NCBI GenBank assembly: GCA_036560445.1
Contig: DATBRG010000003.1
Coordinates: 1-64,000 of the forward strand
Direction of reading: 5' to 3'
Source of the DNA: DATBRG01 sp036560445
GTDB lineage: Bacteria > Pseudomonadota > Gammaproteobacteria > Burkholderiales > Methylophilaceae
DNA: 64,000 nt
The position numbers and the translations under genes were made by a program. Below the pieces are notes generated by a model. It had not been told where the DNA came from. It was given only the letters and a program-made list of their open reading frames with translations, and did not search any database. Below, piece after piece: positions 16,446 to 25,386 of the stretch. The stretch's first letter is position 1. Every line of letters begins with the position of its first letter.

Positions 16446-18257
16446 CTATTTAGGCAAGGCGTAAACCATGACGTTATCGCCAGTCTTATAACCAAAGATA
16501 GGATTACCGCCAGCGGCTACGGCAACGTACTGAATCCCATCAATGGTATAAGTGATCGGTGGTGCGTTAACTCCAGCGTCAGCCTTGGTTTGCCATAGCA
16601 CCGAACCATTCGTGGCATCGTAGGCATTAAAGTTACCATCGCCCTCACCTGTAAATATCAAACCACCTGCCGTAGCCAACACTCCACCGATCAGTGGCTG
16701 GTCTATTTTTCGCTGCCAACTAATTGTTCCATTGCTTAGGTTAATGGCCGATAACAGACCCCACCGAGGTTCATCGCTAAGCTCTCCTGAAACATAATTA
16801 ATTGCCGGATTGCCATCTTTTGCAGGTGTCTCATGCAGGGTGTAAATAAAAGGTGCGTGAATGCCGGCAACGTATACTTGCTGATTAGCCTCATCAAGTG
16901 AAACCGGGGACCAGTTAGAGCCACCGAGGATAGCGGGGTAAATACGCGTACCTTCTTTGGTAGCTTTTGCGAAGAGGTTTTGCTGTGGAACAAAAGCTTC
17001 TGATTTCAGGAGCAATTTACCTGTCAGCCTGTCATGTACATAGAACCAGCCGGTTTTGCTGGCCTGCCCTACTGCCGGAACGGATTTGCCATCACGCTTC
17101 AAGTTAAACAGCACCGGAGGGCTCGCCACATCGTAACCCCATAAATCGTGCGGAACCTGTTGGTAATGCCAGCGCAGTTTGCCGGAGTCTGCATCAAGCG
17201 CCACCAGAGATACTGTATACAGATTGTCACCGGGACGTGATTTATCATCCATTTGGGGTGATGGGTTGCCTGTGCCGAAATATAGTAAGCCACTGACTGG
17301 ATCAAGCGCTGGCGTACTCCAGGCCGAACCACCGCCATAACGCCAGGCATCTGCATGACTGGCCAGGCTGGATTTCTCAGCAGCAATATCTCGATGGAAC
17401 GAAGCGCCGTCTTCGGTAGATTGAGCAAAAACACCTTCCCAGCCTTTAGTCGGAATAGTATCGAATTGCCAGACACGCTTGCCGGATTCAACATCAAATG
17501 CCGCGAGGAAACCGGGTCTGCCATAGCGCCCTGATACACCGATAACAGCGCCTAGAGGCGCATCTGCACGTGGATTATCGATATGCAGGCCATAGCCTAC
17601 GCCGGTAATGCCAATAATAACTTTGCCTTTGTATACAATCGGCGCCATGGCGATACCCACGCCAGTGCTACCAGTGGTTTTAAGGTGACTATTAGGGTCA
17701 TCCTTATTCAGGGAGCTCTGGCCTTCGGTATTGGTGTCAGCCTCAGCCGCATCAATATCCCAGACTACCTTACCGCTATGCACATCCAATGCGATCAACC
17801 GGGCATCTACCGTGCCCATGAATACTTTGCCATAGCCAACCGCTACGCCTCGATTGGCCGGGCCACAGCAAAGTTTCCAGTCAGGGCGCAACTTGTGGTC
17901 ATATCGCCAGAGTTGCTTGCCAGTTTTAGCGTCCAAAGCCACAACATGGTTATAAGGCAGAGATATGTACATCACACCATCGACCACAATAGGCGTAGTC
18001 TGGAAGCTAGCGCTGATACCACTTTTGTACTGCCAGGCCACTGCCAGCTTATTAACGTTATTACGGTTGATTTGGGTGGCAGATGAAAACCTCTGGTTAG
18101 AGTAATCATGACCAAAACTAGGCCAATCTGTATTGTTGCTGTGTTCTATTGCGCTAGTTGTAGAATCATTACGTTCAACTAATTGAGCACAACTGGTCAA
18201 GACCAGAAGCGAGCCAATTAAAAAGGGTAAAAGCGTTATTCTGTTCGAGAAGCTCAT
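16446..18257 (-). CDS. Lipoprotein quinoprotein (PQQ) dehydrogenase-like protein
   Basis: 603 residues. A lipoprotein signal with lipobox LTSC (C23) precedes an eight-bladed PQQ propeller with repeated AxDAxTGK(x)LW motifs. The vicinal cysteine pair C130-C131 (KLCCGPANRG) matches the ring disulfide of methanol and ethanol dehydrogenases. GTGNPSP, KTGWFYVHDR and W373-G-Y-D376 fall at active-site positions; residue 374, where MxaF/XoxF enzymes have the catalytic aspartate, is Gly, while D376 lies two residues on. The likely substrate is an alcohol, sugar or aldehyde in the periplasm. There are no pqq genes nearby. Activity and substrate are not known. Confidence 0.82.
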   Translation of the reverse strand: MSFSNRITLLPFLIGSLLVLTSCAQLVERNDSTTSAIEHSNNTDWPSFGHDYSNQRFSSATQINRNNVNKLAVAWQYKSGISASFQTTPIVVDGVMYISLPYNHVVALDAKTGKQLWRYDHKLRPDWKLCCGPANRGVAVGYGKVFMGTVDARLIALDVHSGKVVWDIDAAEADTNTEGQSSLNKDDPNSHLKTTGSTGVGIAMAPIVYKGKVIIGITGVGYGLHIDNPRADAPLGAVIGVSGRYGRPGFLAAFDVESGKRVWQFDTIPTKGWEGVFAQSTEDGASFHRDIAAEKSSLASHADAWRYGGGSAWSTPALDPVSGLLYFGTGNPSPQMDDKSRPGDNLYTVSLVALDADSGKLRWHYQQVPHDLWGYDVASPPVLFNLKRDGKSVPAVGQASKTGWFYVHDRLTGKLLLKSEAFVPQQNLFAKATKEGTRIYPAILGGSNWSPVSLDEANQQVYVAGIHAPFIYTLHETPAKDGNPAINYVSGELSDEPRWGLLSAINLSNGTISWQRKIDQPLIGGVLATAGGLIFTGEGDGNFNAYDATNGSVLWQTKADAGVNAPPITYTIDGIQYVAVAAGGNPIFGYKTGDNVMVYALPK

Positions 18258-18390
18258 GTTGGATTCGAATGGAGAAAATGGATTCTTTGAAGTATACAGA
18301 CTTGTATATTATTTTTACCAGTAATTATTTGAAAAATTGACAATCAGAGCTATAGCATAGAAACTATTTAGTGCTCTAACAATTTTATCT

Positions 18391-18957
18391 ATGGCTACTA
18401 CCCAACTATCACCTGCGGATCTCGAATTGTTGATTGCCCGAACTGGCCAGGGTGATCGTCGTGCATTTGAGTCTTTATATAAAGCCACCTCAGCGAAACT
18501 ATTTGGCCTTTGTTTACGTATATTAGTGAGACGAGACTTGGCAGAAGAAGCGTTGCAGGACGCATTCGTCAATATCTGGCATCACGCTGCCGGCTATAGG
18601 CCAGAAAAAGCGGCTGTCATGACATGGATGGCAACTATCGTCCGTAATCGTTGCTTGGATCTATTACGCGCAGCACCTGCCGAGAAACAACTGGGAGAAG
18701 ACCAGAGTTTTGATGAGTGGGCGTCTGAAGACTTAGGCCCGATGGAAACTGCTGCAGCTGACAGTGAGGCACGTGTGCTAGTGGAATGCATGCGCCAGTT
18801 GGCGCCACTTCAGAGGCAGGCAATAGCCTTAAGCTATTTCCATGGCTTGGCACATGAACAGCTAGCCCAGCAGCTTACTCAGCCACTGGGTACCATAAAG
18901 ACCTGGATACGTCGTGGTTTGCAAGTATTAAAGAACTGTATCGGCACAATTAACTGA
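18391..18957 (+). CDS. ECF-type RNA polymerase sigma factor (SigK-like)
   Basis: 188 residues with sigma region 2 (RRAFESLYKATSAKLFGLCL ... LQDAFVNIW) and region 4 helix-turn-helix (LAHEQLAQQLTQPLGTIKTWIRRGL). It directs transcription of a small regulon when released from its anti-sigma factor. The partner is the next gene, eight bases on. The family (RskA-controlled) commonly responds to oxidative or redox stress. TTGACA is present at 18337-18342, but no good -10 box is found at the right distance. Confidence 0.92.
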   Translation: MATTQLSPADLELLIARTGQGDRRAFESLYKATSAKLFGLCLRILVRRDLAEEALQDAFVNIWHHAAGYRPEKAAVMTWMATIVRNRCLDLLRAAPAEKQLGEDQSFDEWASEDLGPMETAAADSEARVLVECMRQLAPLQRQAIALSYFHGLAHEQLAQQLTQPLGTIKTWIRRGLQVLKNCIGTIN

Positions 18958-18965
18958 ATTAATGC

Positions 18966-19670
18966 ATGAGATACGACAACCCTAATTTACGCGAGATGCT
19001 GGCTGCTGAATATGTCTTGGGGACATTGCATGGCGCGGCACGTCGTCGTTATGAGGCATTGCGAAACACTCGTCGTGACTGGCAGCAATCTACGGACTGG
19101 TGGGCATCGCGGATTAATCTACTTGGCCTGACTGTGACATCTGTAAATCCTGCTGCAAAGGTTTGGCGCGGTATAGAGAACAGGCTATTTGCCAACGGAA
19201 AATCAGGCTTTAATTGGTGGCGTGCGCTGGCGCTTGGTTCATCTAGCCTGGCAATTGCGCTTGCTATATTTATTGCAAGCAATTTACTGAAAGCACCTGC
19301 ACCACCCGTGTTTATTAATTCTCCGGCAACGGTTGCATTGTTAGCCAACGATGAGGCCAAACCTGGCTGGATACTATCGCTTGGCAAAACCCGTAGCGGT
19401 AAGACCGAGATGCGCGTGACCGCCTTGGCGAGTATTGCCAAGGCTCCTGGAAAATCATTTGAGCTGTGGGTCTTGCCTGCAGATAAATCGAAGCCTATTT
19501 CTCTTGGGCTTTTACCTAAACAAGGTAATGGCACTGTTCATGTCGCAGACAAGGTCGCCCCCATGTTAGCGAACGGAGGTTTGGCCGTGAGCTTGGAGCC
19601 TGAGGGTGGGTCTCCTACTGGTCAGCCTACTGGTGCAGTGTTATATCAAGGTAAGTTGACTCAGATCTAA
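18966..19670 (+). CDS. RskA-type membrane anti-sigma factor
   Basis: 234 residues. An N-terminal sigma-binding helical region (LREMLAAEYVLGTLHGAARRRYE) precedes one transmembrane helix (about residues 85-105) and a C-terminal periplasmic RskA domain with the motif SFELWVLPADKSKPISLGLLP. It holds the cognate ECF sigma factor inactive at the membrane. It is not a ChrR-type zinc anti-sigma: I see no HxxxCxxC motif and no cupin metal site. Cotranscribed with the sigma gene. Confidence 0.9.
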   Translation: MRYDNPNLREMLAAEYVLGTLHGAARRRYEALRNTRRDWQQSTDWWASRINLLGLTVTSVNPAAKVWRGIENRLFANGKSGFNWWRALALGSSSLAIALAIFIASNLLKAPAPPVFINSPATVALLANDEAKPGWILSLGKTRSGKTEMRVTALASIAKAPGKSFELWVLPADKSKPISLGLLPKQGNGTVHVADKVAPMLANGGLAVSLEPEGGSPTGQPTGAVLYQGKLTQI

Positions 19671-19703
19671 GCCAGCGCATTTCGCTAGCTCTTTTAGTTT
19701 TTT
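19671..19703 (+). terminator. Probable rho-independent terminator after the anti-sigma gene
   Basis: The stem arms at 19671-19677 and 19683-19689 (GCCAGCG and CGCTAGC, one mismatch) enclose five bases. A T-rich tail follows up to 19703. It starts directly after the anti-sigma stop codon and would separate the sigma unit from the B12-regulator operon. Confidence 0.5.
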
Positions 19704-19795
19704 CTCAGCGTCCGCTGAATCCAAAATTCACTCTCGTGCGTATATGTAATCAAAGCCGAATACTTTGGCCAAATTTCTTTCAATTGAATATTGAA

Positions 19796-19905
19796 TGAAT
19801 CGTATTATTTTATATATAAACCTAATAAAATTATTAGGTTATATTATTAACTGAACTTTTGAATAAGTTATGAATCGTATATTTTAAGTTTGAATACAAT
19901 TCAAA
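19796..19905 (+). promoter_or_regulatory. A+T-rich control region of the B12-regulator operon
   Basis: This 110-base stretch holds a direct repeat TGAATCGTAT (19796-19805 and 19871-19880), a perfect 10-bp inverted repeat AACCTAATAA/TTATTAGGTT (19819-19840, two-base centre) and a perfect 7-bp inverted repeat TTTGAAT/ATTCAAA (19889-19905, three-base centre). The dyads suit operators for the MerR-type regulator encoded immediately downstream. GAGGA at 19912-19916 is its ribosome binding site. Confidence 0.5.
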
Positions 19906-19922
19906 AAAAATGAGGAAGATGT

Positions 19923-20843
19923 ATGGATTTAATATCCGGTTCTGTTAATGATGTGTTTCCTATACGTACGGTAGCTGCACTTACAGGAATCAACCCAATT
20001 ACTCTCCGTACTTGGGAGCGTCGTTACCATCTCATTGAGCCAGTAAGAACACCGAAAGGCCATCGCCTATATACCAAAGAGCAGATTGCCATGCTACATC
20101 GTGTGGTAAGCCTGCTTGATCGTGGTGTGCCAATTAGCAGAATCAACTTTTCATTGATTGCCGACAATGACCAGAGCCGTGCAACTCAGGAAGAGGAATT
20201 CTGGAAGCGCTTGATTGATCGAATGATTACTGCAGTCACTCGTTTTGACGAAGTTATTCTGGAGAATACCTACAACGAAGCCATGTCGCTCTATCCAGTA
20301 GAAACCGTAACCCAGCGACTATTGATGCCGATGCTGGGGCAGTTAGGTGAGCGCTGGGAAAATGGAGAAGGCACTGTTGCCGAAGAGCACTTCTTTGGCG
20401 TCTATCTGCGCAATAAGCTGGGTGCCCGCTTACACCATCGTAAACAACGTGAACACGGCTCGCGCCTGATTGCCGCATGTATGCCTGGTGAGCGACACGA
20501 AGCCGGCATATTACTATTTGCCTTAAGTGCATCTGAGCATGACTATCGATGCATATTATTAGGGGTTGATATGCCGCTTGAAGAGCTCCCCGCCGCGGTC
20601 AAACAGTCTGAATCACAAGGCATCGTACTATCTGCATCATTCACTCCTGAAGTTTCGACGTTTAAGAAAGCTTTGGCCGAATTGGTGAGTAAAGCTGGGG
20701 TGCCGGTTTTTATCGGGGGGCACACCTCGGTCATATTGAGCGATGCAATTAAACAGTGTGGCGCAATACCGCTTGGTATTGATATCGATTTTAGTTTTCG
20801 GCTGATTGCCGAAACTGTCTCAGGTAATTCCGCAGTTCAATAA
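19923..20843 (+). CDS. CarH/LitR-type B12-binding MerR regulator
   Basis: 306 residues. An N-terminal MerR helix-turn-helix (FPIRTVAALTGINPITLRTWERRY) is followed by a four-helix cap and a Rossmann-like cobalamin-binding domain. The cap carries the photoreceptor motif W145-x9-E155-H156. The cobalamin motif is E190-x-H192-xx-G195 with a glycine pair at 265-266. These match CarH, which uses adenosylcobalamin to repress genes in the dark and releases DNA on illumination. A light-sensing role is inferred. It heads a run of nine lipid-related genes, 31 bp before the next one. Confidence 0.88.
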   Translation: MDLISGSVNDVFPIRTVAALTGINPITLRTWERRYHLIEPVRTPKGHRLYTKEQIAMLHRVVSLLDRGVPISRINFSLIADNDQSRATQEEEFWKRLIDRMITAVTRFDEVILENTYNEAMSLYPVETVTQRLLMPMLGQLGERWENGEGTVAEEHFFGVYLRNKLGARLHHRKQREHGSRLIAACMPGERHEAGILLFALSASEHDYRCILLGVDMPLEELPAAVKQSESQGIVLSASFTPEVSTFKKALAELVSKAGVPVFIGGHTSVILSDAIKQCGAIPLGIDIDFSFRLIAETVSGNSAVQ

Positions 20844-20874
20844 AACTAACAGATTTAAGTTGTGGGGAAGAGTC

Positions 20875-21921
20875 ATGCAAGTTACGAGTTTAGCAATTAA
20901 TTGGTCCGAACGCGGCTTGGTTCCGGATTACGCCATTCGTGCAGGTATTCGCCGTCTCGTGGAGGCACGGTTGAAAGAAATTTCCGCCAATAATTGCGAG
21001 ATTGGTGCCGAGCTTGAGATGCGCTTCATTGAGCTTATGAATGGGTCAGCCGTCGCACCAGTTCCAGAATTGGCCAATCAGCAACATTACGAAGTACCAG
21101 CCAACTTTTTTCAGCATTGCCTGGGCAAGCACCGCAAATACAGCAGTTGCTACTGGGATGCGGGTACCAGAACACTGGATGAAGCTGAAGCCCTCGCGCT
21201 CAAGCTGACCTGCGAGCATGCCACACTACATGATGGACACAAGATACTGGAGCTCGGCTGTGGCTGGGGCTCGCTGACCTTATGGATGGGCCAGCACTAC
21301 CCCAATAGCAGGATCACCGCAGTTTCGAATTCCAACTCGCAGCGCGAATACATCATGGCACAAGCCGATCAGCGTGGCCTCAACAATATTGAGGTCATTA
21401 CCTGTGACATGAATGACTTTGCGGCACTGGAGCAATATGACCGCATCGTTTCGGTCGAGATGTTCGAGCATATGCGCAATTATCGTGAGCTATATGGCCG
21501 CGTGCATGACTGGCTGGTACCAGGTGGGCGTTTTTTCAAACATATCTTCGTGCATCGCCTAACACCCTACGCGTTTGAGGTGGCCGGTGAAGATGACTGG
21601 ATGAGCCAATTCTTTTTCTCTGGCGGCATCATGCCTAGTGATGACTTGCCTTTGCGCTTCCAGGAAAAGCTCAAATTGCTGCAACTATGGCGCTGGGATG
21701 GAACGCATTACCAAAGAACCGCCAATGTATGGCTCGATAATATGGACGCTAATGCAGATGCTATTCAACCTATTCTGGAAAATGTCTATGGCGTTGAAAA
21801 TGCAGAGATGTGGCGTAACCGTTGGCGCATCTTCTATATGTCATGTGCAGAGCTATTTGGCCTCAAAAATGGCCAGGAATGGTGGGTAACCCACTATTTA
21901 TTCGAGCGTCCGGTATGCTAA
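20875..21921 (+). CDS. SAM-dependent methyltransferase, cyclopropane-fatty-acid-synthase-like
   Basis: 348 residues. The SAM site KILELGCGWGSLT and the substrate-binding region after it place it among CFA-synthase-like methyltransferases, a group that also includes coclaurine N-methyltransferase-like bacterial enzymes. I chose ATG 20875, preceded by GGGGAAG. It is clearly distinct from the second CFA-like enzyme at 27393. In this operon it probably methylates an acyl chain or an intermediate; the bond acted on is unknown. It overlaps the following gene by seven bases. Confidence 0.85.
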   Translation: MQVTSLAINWSERGLVPDYAIRAGIRRLVEARLKEISANNCEIGAELEMRFIELMNGSAVAPVPELANQQHYEVPANFFQHCLGKHRKYSSCYWDAGTRTLDEAEALALKLTCEHATLHDGHKILELGCGWGSLTLWMGQHYPNSRITAVSNSNSQREYIMAQADQRGLNNIEVITCDMNDFAALEQYDRIVSVEMFEHMRNYRELYGRVHDWLVPGGRFFKHIFVHRLTPYAFEVAGEDDWMSQFFFSGGIMPSDDLPLRFQEKLKLLQLWRWDGTHYQRTANVWLDNMDANADAIQPILENVYGVENAEMWRNRWRIFYMSCAELFGLKNGQEWWVTHYLFERPVC

Positions 21922-22454
21922 TCAATTTCCTAGGCTTTCAGCTCGGCTGGTTTAGCTGTGTGCTTGGAGCAGCACATGGAATGCCCTGGCTAGGCCCGCT
22001 GATAACACTGCCTATCGTAGCCTTGCATGTTGCCAGCGCTAGGATCATACGAGCAGAGCTGTTACTGCTGACCATTGTCACTTTAATCGGTAGTGTTTTT
22101 GATCAGCTATTACTGTTACAAGGCTGGATTCAGTATCCGGCTTCTGGCTGGCCCGCTACCTTGCTGCCTATCTGGATGGTGGCTTTATGGATGCTGTTTT
22201 GTACAACCCTTAATGTCAGCTTGCGCTGGATGCGCCTCCATACTTTAACAGCCATGATATTTGGCTTTATGGGTGGTCCGCTTGCCTATCTTGGCGGGCA
22301 AAGGCTAGGTGCCATGATCCTGGTAGAGCCAAAACCGTTGATCCTTACACTTGCCTTGGGATGGGGACTGTTAATGCCCGCCCTGCTTTGGATTTCCAAA
22401 CGTTTTGATGGCTATGCGCCCGTCCTCAATGTGGAGACTGTTCAAGTTGTTTAA
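21915..22454 (+). CDS. DUF2878 membrane protein
   Basis: 179 residues with five or six hydrophobic helices. It matches DUF2878, a small family repeatedly found with CFA-synthase-like, DUF1365 and FAD oxidoreductase genes. The start ATG 21915 overlaps the preceding stop codon by seven bases; the longer frame would run into the methyltransferase gene. Function unknown; inferred inner-membrane partner in lipid modification. Confidence 0.8.
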   Translation: MLINFLGFQLGWFSCVLGAAHGMPWLGPLITLPIVALHVASARIIRAELLLLTIVTLIGSVFDQLLLLQGWIQYPASGWPATLLPIWMVALWMLFCTTLNVSLRWMRLHTLTAMIFGFMGGPLAYLGGQRLGAMILVEPKPLILTLALGWGLLMPALLWISKRFDGYAPVLNVETVQVV

Positions 22455-23223
22455 CTGGACGGCATACCTCAACGGCTTACTTGCGATGCTCTCGTTTGGC
22501 TTGGTTGGCTGGTTGATAAGCCTGCCGCGCAAAAATGTCACTCATGTCGACAGCATGTGGAGCCTGTTTTTTATTTTGGCAGTTTTGACATATCTGCACC
22601 CTGTTCCCGAAATTAATGACCGCGCTTACCTAATATTGTCTCTGGTCATCGTATGGGCATCGAGGTTAAGCATCTACCTGACATGGCGTAACTGGGGGCC
22701 ACACGAAGACCACCGCTATCAGGAAATTCGTAAAAATAATGAGCCGCATTTCTGGCTAAAGAGTCTCTACATCATATTCGGCCTGCAAAGCCTGCTGGCT
22801 TGGATCATATCTCTACCTTTGCTAGCTATAACAGTTTCGGCTCAACCGCTTAACTGGCTGGACATGCCAGGTGTGTGCTTGTGGCTGTTTGGATTCCTCT
22901 GGGAGACCATAAGTGATTGGCAATTAATGCATTTTAAAGCCAATCCAGTTAACAAGGGCGCAGTAATGAATATGGGGCTATGGCGCTATAGCCGTCACCC
23001 AAATTACTTTGGTGAGTTCTGCCTGTGGTGGGGCTATTACCTGATTGCAGTGGCTGCAGGAGCTTGGTGGACTTTACCAGCACCACTTCTAATGACATTG
23101 CTTTTGTTGAAAGTGAGCGGTGTAGCCTTACTCGAAAAAGATATCGGGGAACGTCGCCCAGCCTACGCAGAATACATGGCACGCACTAATGCTTTTATTC
23201 CTGGATTTCCCAAATCTAAGTAG
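22429..23223 (+). CDS. DUF1295 membrane protein (steroid 5-alpha-reductase-like fold)
   Basis: 264 residues with about six transmembrane helices. The C-terminal signature NMGLWRYSRHPNYFGEFCLWWGYYL is diagnostic of DUF1295, a relative of isoprenylcysteine methyltransferases and steroid 5-alpha reductases, which bind NADPH or SAM there. ATG 22429 is a plausible start (MWRLFKLFNW), overlapping the previous gene by 26 bases; TTG 22405 and ATG 22408 are alternatives. A lipid double-bond reductase is a reasonable guess. Confidence 0.85.
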   Translation: MWRLFKLFNWTAYLNGLLAMLSFGLVGWLISLPRKNVTHVDSMWSLFFILAVLTYLHPVPEINDRAYLILSLVIVWASRLSIYLTWRNWGPHEDHRYQEIRKNNEPHFWLKSLYIIFGLQSLLAWIISLPLLAITVSAQPLNWLDMPGVCLWLFGFLWETISDWQLMHFKANPVNKGAVMNMGLWRYSRHPNYFGEFCLWWGYYLIAVAAGAWWTLPAPLLMTLLLLKVSGVALLEKDIGERRPAYAEYMARTNAFIPGFPKSK

Positions 23224-23238
23224 CAAGAACACTAATTC

Positions 23239-23877
23239 ATGAAATTACAAAGACCGAAATTATTAATCCCGCTGCTGCTTAGTACAGTGTTCTTTAGCAA
23301 TCCAGTAGCGGCCAGGGAATGGCCTTTTAAGGTATATCTGGATGGCAAAGAGATAGGCCAGCATAGCTTTGTAGTTAATGAAAAGGATGGCGTTCGAGAA
23401 CTGCTCAGCAGCGCAAAATTCAACGTCAAGATATTGTTTATCAATGCCTATAGTTATGACCATATAGCCAAGGAATCCTGGCAAGGAGATTGCCTAACCA
23501 GCCTGCAAGCGCATACCCAGGAAAACAAGGAAGTTACCAACGTAGAAGGCAAACTTGGCGACCAGGCATTTCTGCTGGATAGCCCCAAAGGTAAACAAAC
23601 CTTGCCAGCATGCGTCATGACCTTTGCTTACTGGAACCCGAAAATGCTCACCCAGAGCAAATTGCTCAATCCACAGACCGGCGAGTGGCTTGATGTAAAA
23701 ATACGCTCGCTGGGCAATGAAAAAATTGATGTGCGCGGTCAGCAAGTCCAGGCTGAACACTTCAAGCTCGATGCAACAAAACTCAAGATCGACCTCTGGT
23801 ATTCCCCCGATAAAGAGTGGCTGGCATTGAAGTCAACCACCCCTGAGGGCTATGAAATCTCTTACAAGTTACGTTAA
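23239..23877 (+). CDS. Periplasmic DUF6134-like protein
   Basis: 212 residues with a Sec signal peptide (hydrophobic residues 8-20, cleavage near PVAA-RE). The mature part starts REWPFKVYLDGKEIGQHSF, the pattern of a periplasmic beta-rich family seen beside lipid genes. Two cysteines (DCLTSLQ and PACVMTF) could form a disulfide. Function unknown. Placement between DUF1295 and the lipocalin suggests a role in carrying or checking a modified lipid. Confidence 0.65.
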   Translation: MKLQRPKLLIPLLLSTVFFSNPVAAREWPFKVYLDGKEIGQHSFVVNEKDGVRELLSSAKFNVKILFINAYSYDHIAKESWQGDCLTSLQAHTQENKEVTNVEGKLGDQAFLLDSPKGKQTLPACVMTFAYWNPKMLTQSKLLNPQTGEWLDVKIRSLGNEKIDVRGQQVQAEHFKLDATKLKIDLWYSPDKEWLALKSTTPEGYEISYKLR

Positions 23878-23881
23878 ATCT

Positions 23882-24442
23882 ATGACTAAATCATCTCGTT
23901 CCAAACTTCATATTAATGGCCTGGCGCTTTGTACTGCACTGCTCGGTGGATGTGTGAGCCAGCCTCCAATTGCTACTGTACCGCAGGTAGACTTGCCACG
24001 TTTTATGGGTGATTGGTACGTAATTGCCTGTATTCCTACCTTGATAGAAACCGAAGCTTACAACGCTGTTGAGTCTTATAAGCTCAATAAGGATGGCAGT
24101 ATCGATACCACTTTTACCTTCCATAAGGGTAGTTATGATGGCCCGGTCAAAACCTATCGTCCGCGCGGCTTTGTAGCCAAGGATAGTGGCAACGCCCTAT
24201 GGGGGATGCAGTTCATCTGGCCTATCAAGGCTGAATATCGTATCGCTTATCTGGCGCCAGACTATAAAACCACGGTAATTGCACGCAATGCCCGCGACTA
24301 TGTCTGGATTATGGCGCGCAGCCCCGTTATTCCTGATAGCCAATATCATGAGCTGACCGACTTCATCAGTAAACTTGGCTATGACCTCAACAAATTGCGC
24401 AAAGTACCTCAGCAATGGCCTGCAAGCGAGGTTAAGGAATGA
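23882..24442 (+). CDS. blc: Bacterial lipocalin lipoprotein (Blc-like)
   Basis: 186 residues. A lipoprotein signal with lipobox LLGGC is followed by a lipocalin barrel; FMGDWYVIACIPTL is the lipocalin GxW motif, and the C-terminal IMARSPVIPDSQYHELTDF is typical of Blc. Blc binds fatty acids or lysophospholipids at the outer membrane. ATG 23882 is preferred over 23852, since the latter starts in the previous gene. It overlaps the desaturase gene by ATGA. Confidence 0.88.
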   Translation: MTKSSRSKLHINGLALCTALLGGCVSQPPIATVPQVDLPRFMGDWYVIACIPTLIETEAYNAVESYKLNKDGSIDTTFTFHKGSYDGPVKTYRPRGFVAKDSGNALWGMQFIWPIKAEYRIAYLAPDYKTTVIARNARDYVWIMARSPVIPDSQYHELTDFISKLGYDLNKLRKVPQQWPASEVKE

Positions 24443-25386
24443 CGAGACAACGAGAAACCATATTGAATGGGCTGTTACGCTGGCTTGATAGCAATGTGGC
24501 ACTAACGGCTAATGACGACATCGAGAATAAGGTGGATTGGTTGCGGGTGATTCCTTTCCTGCTATTGCATTTCGCCTGCATATCTGTCATTTGGGTTGGC
24601 TGGAGTGCATTTGCTGTCGCTTTTGCGGTTTTGCTCTATGGCATACGCATGTTCGCCATTACTGGTTTTTATCACCGTTATTTTTCACATAAGGCCTACC
24701 GTACGTCGCGTCTTGTTCAGTTCCTGTTCGCCGCACTGGGTTCCACTGCGGTACAACGCGGTCCGTTGTGGTGGGCCTCCATGCATCGCCATCATCATGC
24801 ATACTCAGACCGTCATGAAGACGCACACTCTCCCGTGCGCCACGGCTTCTTATGGAGTCATCTTGGCTGGTTCTTGTCCGACGCGCATTTCGCTACACGT
24901 ACCGAGCGTGTAAAGGAACTTGCCCAATTCCCTGAGCTGCGTTTCCTGGATAGATTTGACGTACTGGTTCCGCTGGTTTTCGCGCTCGGGATATATGCAT
25001 TGGGTGATTGGCTGGAGTCAGCCGCGCCACAACTTGCTACGAACGGCTGGCAGCTATTTGTATGGGGCTTTGTCATCTCTACGGTGGCGCTCTATCACGC
25101 AACTTTCAGCGTTAATTCGCTGGCGCATGGCTGGGGAAGTCGCCGCTATGCCACTACTGACCATAGCCGCAACAATCTTTGGATTGCGTTACTCACCCTG
25201 GGAGAAGGCTGGCATAACAACCATCATCATTATCCGGGTGCTGCACGTCAGGGCTTCTACTGGTGGGAAGTCGATTTTACCTACTATGGTCTGCGCATGC
25301 TCGCCGCCTGTGGACTCATCTGGGATTTACGCACTGTGCCGTTAAACATTCGTGAATCGCGCAAAATCAACCAAGACACCCTATGA
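24439..25386 (+). CDS. Membrane fatty acid desaturase (acyl-CoA/acyl-lipid type)
   Basis: 315 residues with four transmembrane helices and all three histidine boxes: HRYFSH, HRHHHAYSD and HNNHHHYPG. These bind the di-iron centre that inserts a cis double bond (delta-9 class by sequence pattern) into a fatty acyl chain. It supplies the unsaturated substrate that CFA-like enzymes need. It overlaps the lipocalin and FAD oxidoreductase genes by four bases each. Confidence 0.93.
   Translation: MTRQRETILNGLLRWLDSNVALTANDDIENKVDWLRVIPFLLLHFACISVIWVGWSAFAVAFAVLLYGIRMFAITGFYHRYFSHKAYRTSRLVQFLFAALGSTAVQRGPLWWASMHRHHHAYSDRHEDAHSPVRHGFLWSHLGWFLSDAHFATRTERVKELAQFPELRFLDRFDVLVPLVFALGIYALGDWLESAAPQLATNGWQLFVWGFVISTVALYHATFSVNSLAHGWGSRRYATTDHSRNNLWIALLTLGEGWHNNHHHYPGAARQGFYWWEVDFTYYGLRMLAACGLIWDLRTVPLNIRESRKINQDTL

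Noticed and set aside
18966..19670. ChrR-type zinc anti-sigma factor
   Set aside because: The zinc HxxxCxxC motif and the cupin domain are absent, while a transmembrane helix and RskA domain are present.
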